From contig NZ_PDWT01000003.1 of the NCBI RefSeq assembly GCF_010093345.1, positions 310,001 through 374,000 on the forward strand: 64,000 nt of DNA. Reading direction: 5' to 3'. A model generated the notes under the pieces. It made no database searches and was not told where the DNA came from. It saw nothing but the letters and a program-made list of their open reading frames with translations. Of the stretch, positions 44,888 through 54,053 are shown in pieces. Every line of letters starts with the position of its first letter. Position 1 is the stretch's first letter. Source of the stretch: Pseudoxanthomonas yeongjuensis (GTDB taxonomy: Bacteria; Pseudomonadota; Gammaproteobacteria; Xanthomonadales; Xanthomonadaceae). The position numbers and the translations under genes are program-made.

Positions 44888-46381
44888 TCATGCGGCGTAG
44901 ATGCGTTGCACGGCGGCAAGGTGTTCCAGGAAACGGTGGTACGGCTCGCGGTAGGCGCTCACGTGTCCGGCGTTCGGCTTGCACGTGAGCGCCTCGTCGT
45001 TGCTCACGTGCGCGGCGACCAGTTCGGGCAAGGGAGTCTTGTCCCCTTGCGCCTGCGAGAGCGACCACAAGGCCTGCAACGCAGCGCCGAACGCGGCGCC
45101 TTCGGCCTCGCGCGGGACTTCCACGGTCAGGTCGAACACGTCGGCGATCATCTGCCGCCACGCGGCGCTGGTGGCGCCGCCGCCGGTCAGGACGATGCGA
45201 TCGAACGACATGCCGGCGGCACGGAAAGTGTCGTACCCGTGCTTCAGCGTGAACGTCGCGCCTTCCATCGCCGCGCGGTAGAAATGGGCCGGGCTTGCAT
45301 TGTGCGGATCGAGGCCGGTCAGCACGCCCTTGCCCAGCGGCAGGTCGGGGGTACGTTCGCCGTTCAGGAACGGCAACATGCTCAGCCCGTCGGCGCCCGG
45401 CGGCGTGGCGGCGATATGCGCATCGCCGGCGCGGGTGCTGAAGCCGAACAACCTGGCGATGGTCTCGGTGGCCACGGTGCAGTTCATGGTGCAGATCAGC
45501 GGCAGCCATCCGCCGGTGGAGGAACAGAACGCCGCCCAGCCGCCCGCCGGGTCGATCACCGGCGTGTCCGAATAGGCGAACAGCGTGCCCGAAGTGCCCA
45601 GGCTCATCGCCAGTTTGCCCGGCACCACGCAGCCGGTACCGATCGCCGCCATCATGTTGTCGCCGCCGCCCACCGCGACCAGCACGCCTGGCGGCAGGCC
45701 CAGTTCGGCGGCACGGTCGGCACGCAGCGGGAACGTGCTTTCGGTGGAAACCAGCGGCGGCAGGCAGTCCGCAAGATCGCGCTGCGGATCGATCGCCCGC
45801 AGCATCGCGGCGGACCACCGCCGCGTGCGCACGTCCAGCCATCCGGTGCCCGAGGCGTCGCCGTGTTCGCAGAACGCTTCGCCGGTGAGCCAGAAATTGA
45901 GGTAGTCGTGCGGCAGCAGGATCTTGGCCAGGCGCCGATAGACCTCGGGCCGGTGCTTGCGCGTCCACGGCAGTTTCGAGGCGGTGTAACCGGCCAGGAT
46001 CGGATTGCCGGCCAGGGCGATACTGGCTTCCACGCCGCCCAGCGCTTCCATTATCTCGGTGCATTCGGCGCTGCTGCTGGTGTCGCACCACAGCTTGGCC
46101 GGGGCCAGGACTTCGCCCTCGGCGCCGACCGGCACGAAGCCGTGCTGCTGTCCGGAAACCGCGAGCGCCTCGATCCCGCGACGCAATCCCGGATCGATGT
46201 TGGCGAAGCACGCGCCTACCGCTTCGACCCACGCATCCGGGTGCTGCTCGCGACTGCCGTCATCGCCACTGATCAGCTCCAGCGGCGCGCTCGCGGACGC
46301 TACCGCGCGACGTGCGTCGGCATCGTAGACGAGCACTTTTACGCTCTGCGTTCCCGCATCGATACCGGCGGTCAGAGTCAT
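44888..46381 (-). CDS. xylB: Xylulokinase
   Basis: XylB phosphorylates D-xylulose to D-xylulose 5-phosphate, feeding the pentose phosphate pathway. The 497-residue FGGY-family kinase has the phosphate 1 motif [15 protein letters not shown] at its start. Substrate-site residues lie in [11 protein letters not shown], and the ATP-binding half contains [15 protein letters not shown] and [19 protein letters not shown]. The ATG at 46381 has a GGAGG ribosome binding site nine bases upstream. A xyl-box lies about 25 bases before the start, so repressor binding there would block the promoter or early elongation. Confidence 0.96.
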   Translation of the reverse strand: MTLTAGIDAGTQSVKVLVYDADARRAVASASAPLELISGDDGSREQHPDAWVEAVGACFANIDPGLRRGIEALAVSGQQHGFVPVGAEGEVLAPAKLWCDTSSSAECTEIMEALGGVEASIALAGNPILAGYTASKLPWTRKHRPEVYRRLAKILLPHDYLNFWLTGEAFCEHGDASGTGWLDVRTRRWSAAMLRAIDPQRDLADCLPPLVSTESTFPLRADRAAELGLPPGVLVAVGGGDNMMAAIGTGCVVPGKLAMSLGTSGTLFAYSDTPVIDPAGGWAAFCSSTGGWLPLICTMNCTVATETIARLFGFSTRAGDAHIAATPPGADGLSMLPFLNGERTPDLPLGKGVLTGLDPHNASPAHFYRAAMEGATFTLKHGYDTFRAAGMSFDRIVLTGGGATSAAWRQMIADVFDLTVEVPREAEGAAFGAALQALWSLSQAQGDKTPLPELVAAHVSNDEALTCKPNAGHVSAYREPYHRFLEHLAAVQRIYAA

Positions 46382-46406
46382 CGGCAACGTCCTCCAACAT
46401 AAAAAG

Positions 46407-46420
46407 AGTTAGCGCTACCA
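46407..46420. promoter_or_regulatory. xyl-box-like operator before xylB-xylA-xylE
   Basis: Read on the minus strand the sequence is TGGTAGCGCTAACT, which differs from the Xanthomonas xyl-box only in the last base. It lies 26 bases before the xylB start codon. Confidence 0.82.
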
Positions 46421-46630
46421 TTCCGCTGGCAAAAAAAAGGGCGAGCCCTGGAAACGTTTGTTTGCACTTGCTGCCCCGGCACTTGCCCCGTGATTGCCCG
46501 CACTTTAACCAGCCCCTCGAAAAAAAGCCTGCTGCAGCGCGGAATTTCTTTTGAAACAATCAGTTGGAAGCAACCCGGCTGGAGATTCCCAACCGGGCGC
46601 ACGCGGTCCGCGGATATCGGAGAGGCGTCC

Positions 46631-47506
46631 TTAGGGGGCGTCCAAGCCCGCCTTCCGCAGCTCAAGTCCGCTTTGGTCGAATCCCTGCGCGGGTACATAG
46701 TCGTTCCTGCGGTCGGCGACTTCCGACCAGCGTTCGAGCAGGTTTTCGGCGGCGGTCGAACGGTCGGCAAGATGGATACCGTGGGTCAGCGTGATATGCG
46801 CCAATTCGAAACTGCCGGCACCCGCGCAGACGATCGCGCGCGTCGGAGCCTGTTCGGAGACCAGTGCGAGCACCGCGGGGCTGACCAGCTCCGGGCGCAG
46901 CAGGTCCAACTGCTCGGCGGGTAGCAACCCCTCCATCATCTGGGTCGAGGCGCTGGGCGCCAGGCAGTTGACGTGGATGCCGTATTTTTCGCCTTCGATC
47001 GCCAAGGTCTGCATCAGCCCGACCAGGCCCATCTTGGCGGCCGCGTAGTTCGCCTGGCCGAAGTTTCCATAGAGTCCGGAGGATGAAGTAGTCATCACGA
47101 TGCGACCGTAGCCCTGGCTGCGCATCGGTTCCCAAACCGCCCTGGTGCAGTTGGCGGCTCCCATCAGGTGCACTTCCAGCACAAGCCGGAAATCGTCGAG
47201 CTCCATCTTGGCGAAGGACTTGTCGCGCAGGATCCCGGCGTTGTTGACCAGGATGTCGATCCGGCCCCAGGCCTGCAGCGTGTCCTCGACCATGCGCTGC
47301 ACGAATCCGGCATCCGCCACCGAACCCACGGCGGCACGCGCCTGCCCGCCGGCGGCGTTTATTTCCGCGACCACCTGCGCGGCCCCGGGACCCAGGTCGT
47401 TGACCACCAGTTGCGCGCCGCGTTGCGCCAGCAGCAGCGCATGCGCCCGGCCCAGGCCACCGCCGGCACCAGTCACGATCGCCACCCGGCCCTTCAAATC
47501 GATCAT
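46631..47506 (-). CDS. Short-chain dehydrogenase similar to MFE-2 type 3-hydroxyacyl-CoA dehydrogenases
   Basis: This 291-residue SDR has the Rossmann motif TGAGGGLGRAHA and the VVNDLG motif of the peroxisomal multifunctional enzyme type 2 group. The catalytic residues lie in MTTSSSGLYGNFGQANYAAAK (Ser, Tyr and Lys). Family members oxidise 3-hydroxyacyl-CoA thioesters, often of branched or sterol-like chains. It is divergent from a TonB receptor that is followed by an acyl-CoA ligase and a TetR regulator, so a role in beta-oxidation of the cluster's substrate is likely. The exact substrate is unknown. Confidence 0.87.
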   Translation of the reverse strand: MIDLKGRVAIVTGAGGGLGRAHALLLAQRGAQLVVNDLGPGAAQVVAEINAAGGQARAAVGSVADAGFVQRMVEDTLQAWGRIDILVNNAGILRDKSFAKMELDDFRLVLEVHLMGAANCTRAVWEPMRSQGYGRIVMTTSSSGLYGNFGQANYAAAKMGLVGLMQTLAIEGEKYGIHVNCLAPSASTQMMEGLLPAEQLDLLRPELVSPAVLALVSEQAPTRAIVCAGAGSFELAHITLTHGIHLADRSTAAENLLERWSEVADRRNDYVPAQGFDQSGLELRKAGLDAP

Positions 47507-47599
47507 CGTCCTCTCCTGCTTGGCAAAAATAGGGATACCCGAATCTTTCCGATCACGCCCGTGGGCCTGGGTCCGGCAAGTTCATCCGAAATAATACTA

Positions 47600-47613
47600 A
47601 TTCACATGCGAAT
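47600..47613. promoter_or_regulatory. Candidate TetR operator in the SDR-TonB receptor divergent region
   Basis: ATTCACATGCGAAT is a near-perfect inverted repeat just upstream of a TTGACG sequence that could serve as a -35 box. A related ATTCAC...GTGAAT repeat lies before the MFS gene at 55595. The TetR gene at 51646 is the obvious candidate for binding. Confidence 0.4.
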
Positions 47614-47704
47614 GAATGTTGACGCAAGACTGAAGATATGGCAAACATGCACCTCCCGCGCGAACCGGCCGGGCACACGAACCGATTCCTGGGAGGGAAG
47701 GGTT

Positions 47705-49885
47705 ATGAATCGCACTGTCAAGAAGAATGCGCTGTGGGTGGCCATTTCGATGCTGATCCTGCCTTGCTGCGGGGTCGCCTCCGCGCAGACCACGGCACCA
47801 GAGCCCGCCAATGAAGCCGACCAGGCCAGCGAGGACACCAAGACACTGACTGAAGTGGTCGTCACCGCCGAGCGTCGCAGCGAACCGCTGCAGACCACCC
47901 CGATCTCGGCGACCGTGCTCAGTGGCGAAGAACTGGCCAAGATGGGCGTCAACGTGATCGACCAGCTGCAATTCGCCACGCCGTCGGCGACGGTCAACAA
48001 CTTCGGCCAGGGCATCGATTTCAATATCCGCGGCATCGGCAAGGCCGAGCACAACACGCAGACCACCACCGGCGTCATCACCTACCGCGACGGCATCGCC
48101 TCGTTTCCCGGTTATTTCACCGCGGAGCCCTACTACGACCTGTCGACCGTGGAAATCCTGCGCGGCCCGCAGGGCACCTTCGTCGGCCAGAACGCCACCG
48201 GCGGCGCGGTTTTCGTCAATTCCAACAACCCGATCATCGGCGGCGGACACACCGGCTACGTATCCGGACAGATCGGCAACTACAACGACCTCGGCGTGCA
48301 GGGCGCGATCAACCTGCCGATCAGCGACACGCTGGCCGCGCGCGTCGCGTTGAACGCGGAGAACCGCGACAGCTTCTGGGACATCGATGGTCCCTACACC
48401 GGTTCCGACGCGCGGCTGCGTTCGCGCAGTGCGCGACTGGGATTGCTATGGCAGCCTTCCAGCGCGTTGTCGGTGCTGTGGAAGACCGACTACAGCCACC
48501 TGGACATGGGCGCCTACCCGGCCGACCCGGTCAATTCGCCCAACGATCCCTTCGACGTCACCGCCAATGCCGACCTGAAAGCGCTGGACAGGTTCGTGCG
48601 TTCCGGCCTGACCGTGGACTACCGGTTCGACAATGGAGTCAGCTTCCGCTCGATCAGCGGTTACCAGGACGGCAACACGGCCTATCGGGGCGACCTGGAC
48701 GGCACCAGCATCGGCAACACCACCTTCCGCGACTCGGTGGACGAAACCATCTACTCGCAGGAATTCAACCTGATCTCGCCCGACGAGGGCAAGCTGTCGT
48801 GGATCGTCGGCGCGTACTGGCAGAAGGACACCTACCACTTCCTGCCCGGCGAATTCGTGATCGGCGCGCCTCCCGGAAACCCGGCCACCGAGTACGTCCT
48901 GGACGGCACCAATCCGAAAAAGACTTCGGCGCTGTTCGGCCAGCTCGGTTACCAGTTCACCGACCGCCTGCAAGTCCAGCTCGGCGGCCGCTACTCGCGA
49001 AGCAGCACCTCCAATGACGTTTCCGTCCGCCAGTACGGCGTGCCGCTCGAATCGGTGCAGACCGCCAGGTTCAGCAACTTCTCCGGCAAGCTGGCGCTCA
49101 ACTACGAACTCAGCGAGTCGCAGTTCCTGTATGCGTTCGCCGCCACCGGCCACCGGCCGGGCGGGTTGAACGTTCCGGTCGGCTTCGGCCAGCCGGAGCC
49201 GTTCGATGAAGAAGAAGTGACCAGCTACGAGCTGGGCTGGAAATCGGTGTGGCTGGACGGCAGCGTGCGTACGCAGCTCACCGCGTTCCACAACGACTAC
49301 GACAACTTCCAGGTGATCATCGGCTACCCGGATTTCCCGGTGTTCGGCATCGAAGTCAACGTTCCCGACACCACGAAGATCTCCGGCATCGAAGCGCAAG
49401 TGCAAGCCTCCCTGGGCGAGTGGACGCTGACGGGCGGCCTGGGTTGGCTGAAAAGCGAACTCGGCGAGTTCTATGCCACTGACCCCAGAGCGATCGCAGT
49501 CGTGCCGTGCACTCCGGAAAGCGGACCGGAAAGCGCCAGTTGCCACGCGCTCGAGGGTCGCGACCAGACCTACGCGCCCGACCTGACTTTCAATGTCGGC
49601 GTCGAGCGGGAGTTCACTTTCGGAAACGACACCCTCACGCCGCGCATCAACTACGGCTACGTTTCCGAACAGTGGGCCACGCTGTTCCAGAACGAAGCGC
49701 GCGGCGATCGCATCGAGAGCCGCAGGATGATCAATGCCCAGGTCGCCTGGAAACACGGCCAGTACGTGGTGACGCTGTACGGCACCAACCTCAACGACCA
49801 GCACTACGTCGCGGCGATCAACTCCGGCCTGCGCTTCGCCGGTGCGCCGCGCCAGTACGGGCTGCGGATCGTCAGGTGGTTCTGA
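47705..49885 (+). CDS. TonB-dependent receptor of the catabolic cluster
   Basis: This complete outer-membrane receptor of 726 residues has a signal peptide ending near GVASAQT. A TonB box (LTEVVVTAERR) follows, then a plug domain with TVEILRGPQGTFVGQNATGGAVFV and a barrel ending in RIVRWF. It belongs to the general iron-complex/lipophilic-compound receptor group rather than the large carbohydrate type at 16562. The ATG at 47705 has a GGGAGGG ribosome binding site. Neighbours (acyl-CoA ligase, SDR, esterase) point to a hydrophobic acid or ester as cargo rather than iron or sugar, but this is inference. Confidence 0.9.
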   Translation: MNRTVKKNALWVAISMLILPCCGVASAQTTAPEPANEADQASEDTKTLTEVVVTAERRSEPLQTTPISATVLSGEELAKMGVNVIDQLQFATPSATVNNFGQGIDFNIRGIGKAEHNTQTTTGVITYRDGIASFPGYFTAEPYYDLSTVEILRGPQGTFVGQNATGGAVFVNSNNPIIGGGHTGYVSGQIGNYNDLGVQGAINLPISDTLAARVALNAENRDSFWDIDGPYTGSDARLRSRSARLGLLWQPSSALSVLWKTDYSHLDMGAYPADPVNSPNDPFDVTANADLKALDRFVRSGLTVDYRFDNGVSFRSISGYQDGNTAYRGDLDGTSIGNTTFRDSVDETIYSQEFNLISPDEGKLSWIVGAYWQKDTYHFLPGEFVIGAPPGNPATEYVLDGTNPKKTSALFGQLGYQFTDRLQVQLGGRYSRSSTSNDVSVRQYGVPLESVQTARFSNFSGKLALNYELSESQFLYAFAATGHRPGGLNVPVGFGQPEPFDEEEVTSYELGWKSVWLDGSVRTQLTAFHNDYDNFQVIIGYPDFPVFGIEVNVPDTTKISGIEAQVQASLGEWTLTGGLGWLKSELGEFYATDPRAIAVVPCTPESGPESASCHALEGRDQTYAPDLTFNVGVEREFTFGNDTLTPRINYGYVSEQWATLFQNEARGDRIESRRMINAQVAWKHGQYVVTLYGTNLNDQHYVAAINSGLRFAGAPRQYGLRIVRWF

Positions 49886-49964
49886 TCCAGGCAGCGGCCC
49901 GCCATCCGTCGCGTCCTCGCACGCGGCGGTTGGCATCACGGAAGATCCCGATTTCGGCAAGCCC

Positions 49965-51587
49965 ATGCAGACTTACGCGCTGACCGTCGACAAATTCCTG
50001 GAGCACGCCGCCAAATGGTCGTCGCGGCGCGAGATCGTCTGGGCGGAACAGGGGATCGTGCAGGATCGCCTCGGCTATTCCGGGCTGCGCGAACGCAGTA
50101 ATCGCTTGTCCGGCGCATTCAAGTCGCTCGGGTTGAGTGTCGGCGATCGGGTCGGCACGCTGGCATGGAATAGCCAGCACCACCTGGAAACCTATTACGC
50201 GACGATGGGTGCGGGACTGGTTTGCCACACGCTCAATCCGCGCTTCACCGTCGCCCATCTGGCGACGATCATCAACGAAGCCGGGGACCGCCTGCTCGCC
50301 GTGTCTTCGAGCCTGGCGCCATTGCTGCAGGAGTTGGCGCCGCTATGTCCGACGGTCGAGCATGTCGTGCTGCTTGATGGAAACGTGTCCGCGCTTCCGA
50401 TCCTGGAAGGATCCGGACTCGAGGGATCCAGGGCAAAGCTGTGGTCGCACGAAATCCTGATGGAAGAACACGGCGCTGCTGTCGCCTGGGGAAACTTCGA
50501 CGAGAACGCGCCTGCGGGACTCTGCTACACATCGGGCACCACGGGCGCGCCGAAAGGCGTGCTCTACAGTCATCGTTCCAACTACCTGCACACCCTGCGT
50601 GCCCTGCAGGCGGACGCCATGGCCCTGACCGCCGACGATGTCGTGCTGGCGGCGGTGCCGATGTTCCATGCCAACGGTTGGGGCCTGCCCTATGCCGCGC
50701 CTGCGGTCGGCGCGAAGCTGGTGCTGCCGGGCCGCCATGCCGACGGTGCCAGCCTGGCGAACCTGATCCGCGATGAAGGCGTCACTGTCGCCGTCGGCGT
50801 CCACACCCTGTGGCTTGGAGTGATAGACCACGTCGACTCGACCGGCATGCGATTGCCCAGCTTGAAGCGCGTGCTGATCGGCGGCTCCAGTTGCCCCGAC
50901 GCGCTGATCAAGCGGATCGAGGAATGCCTGGGCGTCCAGGTACAGACCAGTTGGGGAATGACCGAACTTTCGCCGATGGGCACGATCGCTACGCTGGGCA
51001 CCACGAGAGTCGATCAGGCGTCCGGACGTCCGCCGATGGGCCTGGATCTCAAACTCACCGATGCCGCTGGCGCGTCGCTGCCGCAGCAGCGGGACGGCTC
51101 CGTCGGTCATCTCAAGGTCAAGGGCGCCAGCGTGCTGGATCGCTACTACAAGTCCGATGCCGACGCATTGGACAGCGAGGGCTACTTCGACACGGGCGAC
51201 CTGGCCAGTCTCGACGAAGATGGCAACCTGACCATCCGCGGACGCTCCAAAGACCTGATCAAGTCCGGTGGCGAATGGATCAATCCGGCGGAAATCGAAG
51301 ACATCGTCGGTCGCCATGCTTCCCTTCGCCAGCTTGCGGTCGTCGCCAAGCCCGACCCGAAATGGGGAGAACGCCCGGTGCTCGTCATCGAACTCCACGC
51401 CGGGCGATCCTTCCGCCATGAGGATCTGCTCGCAAGCCTGCAAGGCCAGGTGGCCGCCTGGTGGATCCCCGACGAAATCATCGTCGTGGATGCCATGCCA
51501 CTGGCCGCTACCGGAAAGATAGACAGGGAGCGACTGCGCGCCGGAGCTGTGGCAGCCGGTCTCGCCCCGGAGCGGATGCGCGATTGA
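49965..51587 (+). CDS. Acyl-CoA synthetase (AMP-forming fatty-acid/aryl-CoA ligase family)
   Basis: This adenylate-forming ligase of 540 residues activates a carboxylic acid to its CoA thioester. Motifs are the P-loop-like YTSGTTGAPKGVLYSH near residue 190, TSWGMTELSP near 330, GYFDTGDLASLDEDGNLTI and GRSKDLIKSGGEWINPAEIE near 415-435, and the catalytic Lys in ATGKIDRE near the C-terminus. It resembles medium- or long-chain and DmdB-type ligases. I chose the ATG at 49965, 79 bases after the receptor stop. It probably shares the receptor's transcript. Confidence 0.92.
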   Translation: MQTYALTVDKFLEHAAKWSSRREIVWAEQGIVQDRLGYSGLRERSNRLSGAFKSLGLSVGDRVGTLAWNSQHHLETYYATMGAGLVCHTLNPRFTVAHLATIINEAGDRLLAVSSSLAPLLQELAPLCPTVEHVVLLDGNVSALPILEGSGLEGSRAKLWSHEILMEEHGAAVAWGNFDENAPAGLCYTSGTTGAPKGVLYSHRSNYLHTLRALQADAMALTADDVVLAAVPMFHANGWGLPYAAPAVGAKLVLPGRHADGASLANLIRDEGVTVAVGVHTLWLGVIDHVDSTGMRLPSLKRVLIGGSSCPDALIKRIEECLGVQVQTSWGMTELSPMGTIATLGTTRVDQASGRPPMGLDLKLTDAAGASLPQQRDGSVGHLKVKGASVLDRYYKSDADALDSEGYFDTGDLASLDEDGNLTIRGRSKDLIKSGGEWINPAEIEDIVGRHASLRQLAVVAKPDPKWGERPVLVIELHAGRSFRHEDLLASLQGQVAAWWIPDEIIVVDAMPLAATGKIDRERLRAGAVAAGLAPERMRD

Positions 51588-51645
51588 CGGCTGCGGAGTG
51601 GACTGCCTAGACTCGGATACCCCTTCCGAAGACCGCCGCGGCGCG

Positions 51646-52356
51646 ATGCCCAAAGCCACGAAAAAGCGAGTTCACCGCAGCAAGGCCGAGCAACGTGCGG
51701 AGAGCATCGAGCAGATTCTGGACGTGGCCGAATACCTGTTCTCCAGGAACGGACTGCATGGCGTGACCCTGAGCGACGTGGCCAAGCAGGTGGGAATCCA
51801 CACTACGCTGGTCCACTACTACTTCAAGGACAAGCAACATCTGTTCGAATCCGTGTTCGCCCGCCGCGCCGGAGTGAGCAGCGGCGCGCGCATGGCGGCG
51901 CTGGAACAATACGAAGCCGAGGCCGGCGACCGGCCCACGGTCGAAGGCGCGCTGCATGCCTTCCTGGATACCGACTTCGATCTCTATGTCGCCGGTGGCG
52001 AGAACTGGATGAATTACGCCGCCTTCGGCGCGCGGGTGAGCAACACGCCGGAAGGCGCGGCGCTGATGGACGTGTACTTCGATCCGGTGGTGCTCAAGCT
52101 GGTCGGCATCCTGAAGCGTGCCCTGCCCGACCATTCCGACCAGGACATCTTCTGGGGCTATCACTTCGTGACCGGCGCGCTGATGAATACGCTGGCCCGC
52201 ACCGGACGCATCGACCGGCTTTCCGGCGGACTCTGCCACTCCGATGATTTCATGGCGGTCAAGCAGCGCATGGCGAAGTTCATGGCTGCCGGCTTCCTTT
52301 CATTCGCGCCCCAGCCAGCGGCCAAAGCCAAGACCAGGGCCAAACGCCGCGGTTAG
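51646..52356 (+). CDS. TetR-family regulator
   Basis: This is a 236-residue TetR-type repressor. The helix-turn-helix covers about residues 22-70 (ILDVAEYLFSRNGLHGVTL, then IHTTLVHYYFKDKQHLF). A C-terminal domain of about 110 residues would bind the effector, in this setting probably an acyl-CoA or the free acid. I chose the ATG at 51646. It follows the ligase by 58 bases on the same strand and faces the carboxylesterase. Two related inverted repeats, before the receptor and before the MFS gene, are candidate operators. Confidence 0.9.
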   Translation: MPKATKKRVHRSKAEQRAESIEQILDVAEYLFSRNGLHGVTLSDVAKQVGIHTTLVHYYFKDKQHLFESVFARRAGVSSGARMAALEQYEAEAGDRPTVEGALHAFLDTDFDLYVAGGENWMNYAAFGARVSNTPEGAALMDVYFDPVVLKLVGILKRALPDHSDQDIFWGYHFVTGALMNTLARTGRIDRLSGGLCHSDDFMAVKQRMAKFMAAGFLSFAPQPAAKAKTRAKRRG

Positions 52357-52379
52357 TCGGGCCCGCTTCCGAGTCGGGC

Positions 52380-54053
52380 TTACTTCGCCAGCGGCGGAGA
52401 CGCCAGTCCGGTGTTCCAGTTCCACGGATCCTTGCCCGTCGCCCGGCGCCTGCGCACGGTTTCCTCATGCAACTCGTACATGCCAGGCATCAGGCGCACG
52501 GAAGCTTGCGGCGTTTCGCCGAAGGCCATGAAGCCTTCTGTCTTGCCGTAACGCGGCCAGGTCGCCTCGCCTTCCGCCCTGGGTATGCCGGTACGCGCAA
52601 AGCTGCTCCAATAGGCGAGCATCGCATCGGCCATCCGCGTCTCGTTCGCCGTGGCGGGGATCGCCGGCCACAGCGCTGGCGTGCGGCCGGCATTACCGAA
52701 GACGTAAGGCAGCTCGCTGGCATGGAAGGCGTGCAGACCCGCCGCGTCGGCAGCCGGATAACCATGGTCGAACAGGTAGAGGTACGACGCCTGCCCGATC
52801 GCCTCCTGGTTGCGCACCAGCCGCTCCGCCGTCCATCCGTACAGCGCGTCGCGGGTGGTGGCGTAGATGCTTTCCTGCAGCTGCGTGGACGGATACAGGC
52901 GCAGGAACTCGTCGGCCAGGTCGCCGTAGCGTTCGCGGATCGCCGCTTCGTACTTGTCGGCCGTCGCCGGCACCGGCGGCGCAAGGAAGCTGAGCGAACG
53001 GATCTCGCCGCTGTTGAATCCCGCGAGCAGCGGCACCGGCGCCTGTTCCCCGCGCTCGAAAATATCGACCAGTTGGCGCGGCAACACATGGCCGTCGACG
53101 GTGGCGAACGGCAGGAACCCCAGCTTGGCGGCCGCCTCGGTCAGCTCCTGCGCGCCGGCTTTACGGAGGTCGGCGATGTTGTCGGCATGCACGGCGGCGC
53201 CCAGCAGCGCGCCGGCTTCCTGCGCAGGCCGCTCGCCGAATTTCCTTTCCTTCAGTTCCGGCGTGGAAATCATGTACGCGCTTTGCGCGATCGCCTTGGC
53301 GAACAGGCCGCGCGCCTGCGGCGACGCCATCAGGTACATCACGCTGAGGCCGCCGGCGGACTCGCCGACGATGGTGACATTCGCCGGATCGCCGCCGAAT
53401 GCGCCGATGTTGTCCTTGATCCAGCGCAACGCCGCGATCTGGTCGAGCAAACCATAATTGCCCGACACGCCGTCCGGCGACTCCGCGCTGAGTCCCGGAT
53501 GGGCCAGGTAACCGAGTACGCCAAGCCGATAGTTGATCGACACGACGACGAGGCCCTGTTGCGCCATGCGCGCACCGTCGTACAAGGGCTCCTTGCTCGA
53601 TCCCTTCACCAGCGCACCGCCGTGGATCCAGACGAACACGGGCGCACCGGCCGCATCCGCGGGCGCCCAGACATTCAAGTTCAGGCAGTCCTCGCTGGTC
53701 GGTGTGATATCCGACGTGTAGAGGTTGGGCACCGGCGTCACCGGCTGGATGCACGACGCCCCGAATTCCGTCGCCTGGCGCGCTTCCTTCCAGGGCGGCA
53801 GCGGCGCAGGCGGCTTCCAGCGCGCCGCGCCCACCGGCGGAGCGGCATAGGGAATGCCCTTGAACACGTGCAGCGAACCTTCGAACTTGCCCACCAGCTG
53901 GCCGGAGGGCGTGTCGATGAGGCTGAAGGAACCGGTTCTCGCGTCGGCTGGGATCTCGGTGGGCATCGAAGAGTCTCGCTCGGCACTGAAAGAGGTTGGA
54001 GCCGCAAGGCAGGCGGCCAGAGAGCAGCAGAAGGCCATGCTACGCAGGTTCAT
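52380..54053 (-). CDS. Type B carboxylesterase, exported
   Basis: This 557-residue alpha/beta hydrolase of the carboxylesterase/cholinesterase type has a signal peptide (MAFCCSLAACLAAPTSFSA), so it acts outside the cytoplasm. The oxyanion block is FVWIHGGALVKGS and the nucleophile elbow is GESAGG with Ser232. The conserved entry EDCLNLNVWAP and the late His region AFHASELPYVFGN are present. The ATG at 54053 overlaps the MFS stop by four bases. It would hydrolyse an ester before or after uptake of the product by the receptor and MFS carrier. Confidence 0.9.
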   Translation of the reverse strand: MNLRSMAFCCSLAACLAAPTSFSAERDSSMPTEIPADARTGSFSLIDTPSGQLVGKFEGSLHVFKGIPYAAPPVGAARWKPPAPLPPWKEARQATEFGASCIQPVTPVPNLYTSDITPTSEDCLNLNVWAPADAAGAPVFVWIHGGALVKGSSKEPLYDGARMAQQGLVVVSINYRLGVLGYLAHPGLSAESPDGVSGNYGLLDQIAALRWIKDNIGAFGGDPANVTIVGESAGGLSVMYLMASPQARGLFAKAIAQSAYMISTPELKERKFGERPAQEAGALLGAAVHADNIADLRKAGAQELTEAAAKLGFLPFATVDGHVLPRQLVDIFERGEQAPVPLLAGFNSGEIRSLSFLAPPVPATADKYEAAIRERYGDLADEFLRLYPSTQLQESIYATTRDALYGWTAERLVRNQEAIGQASYLYLFDHGYPAADAAGLHAFHASELPYVFGNAGRTPALWPAIPATANETRMADAMLAYWSSFARTGIPRAEGEATWPRYGKTEGFMAFGETPQASVRLMPGMYELHEETVRRRRATGKDPWNWNTGLASPPLAK

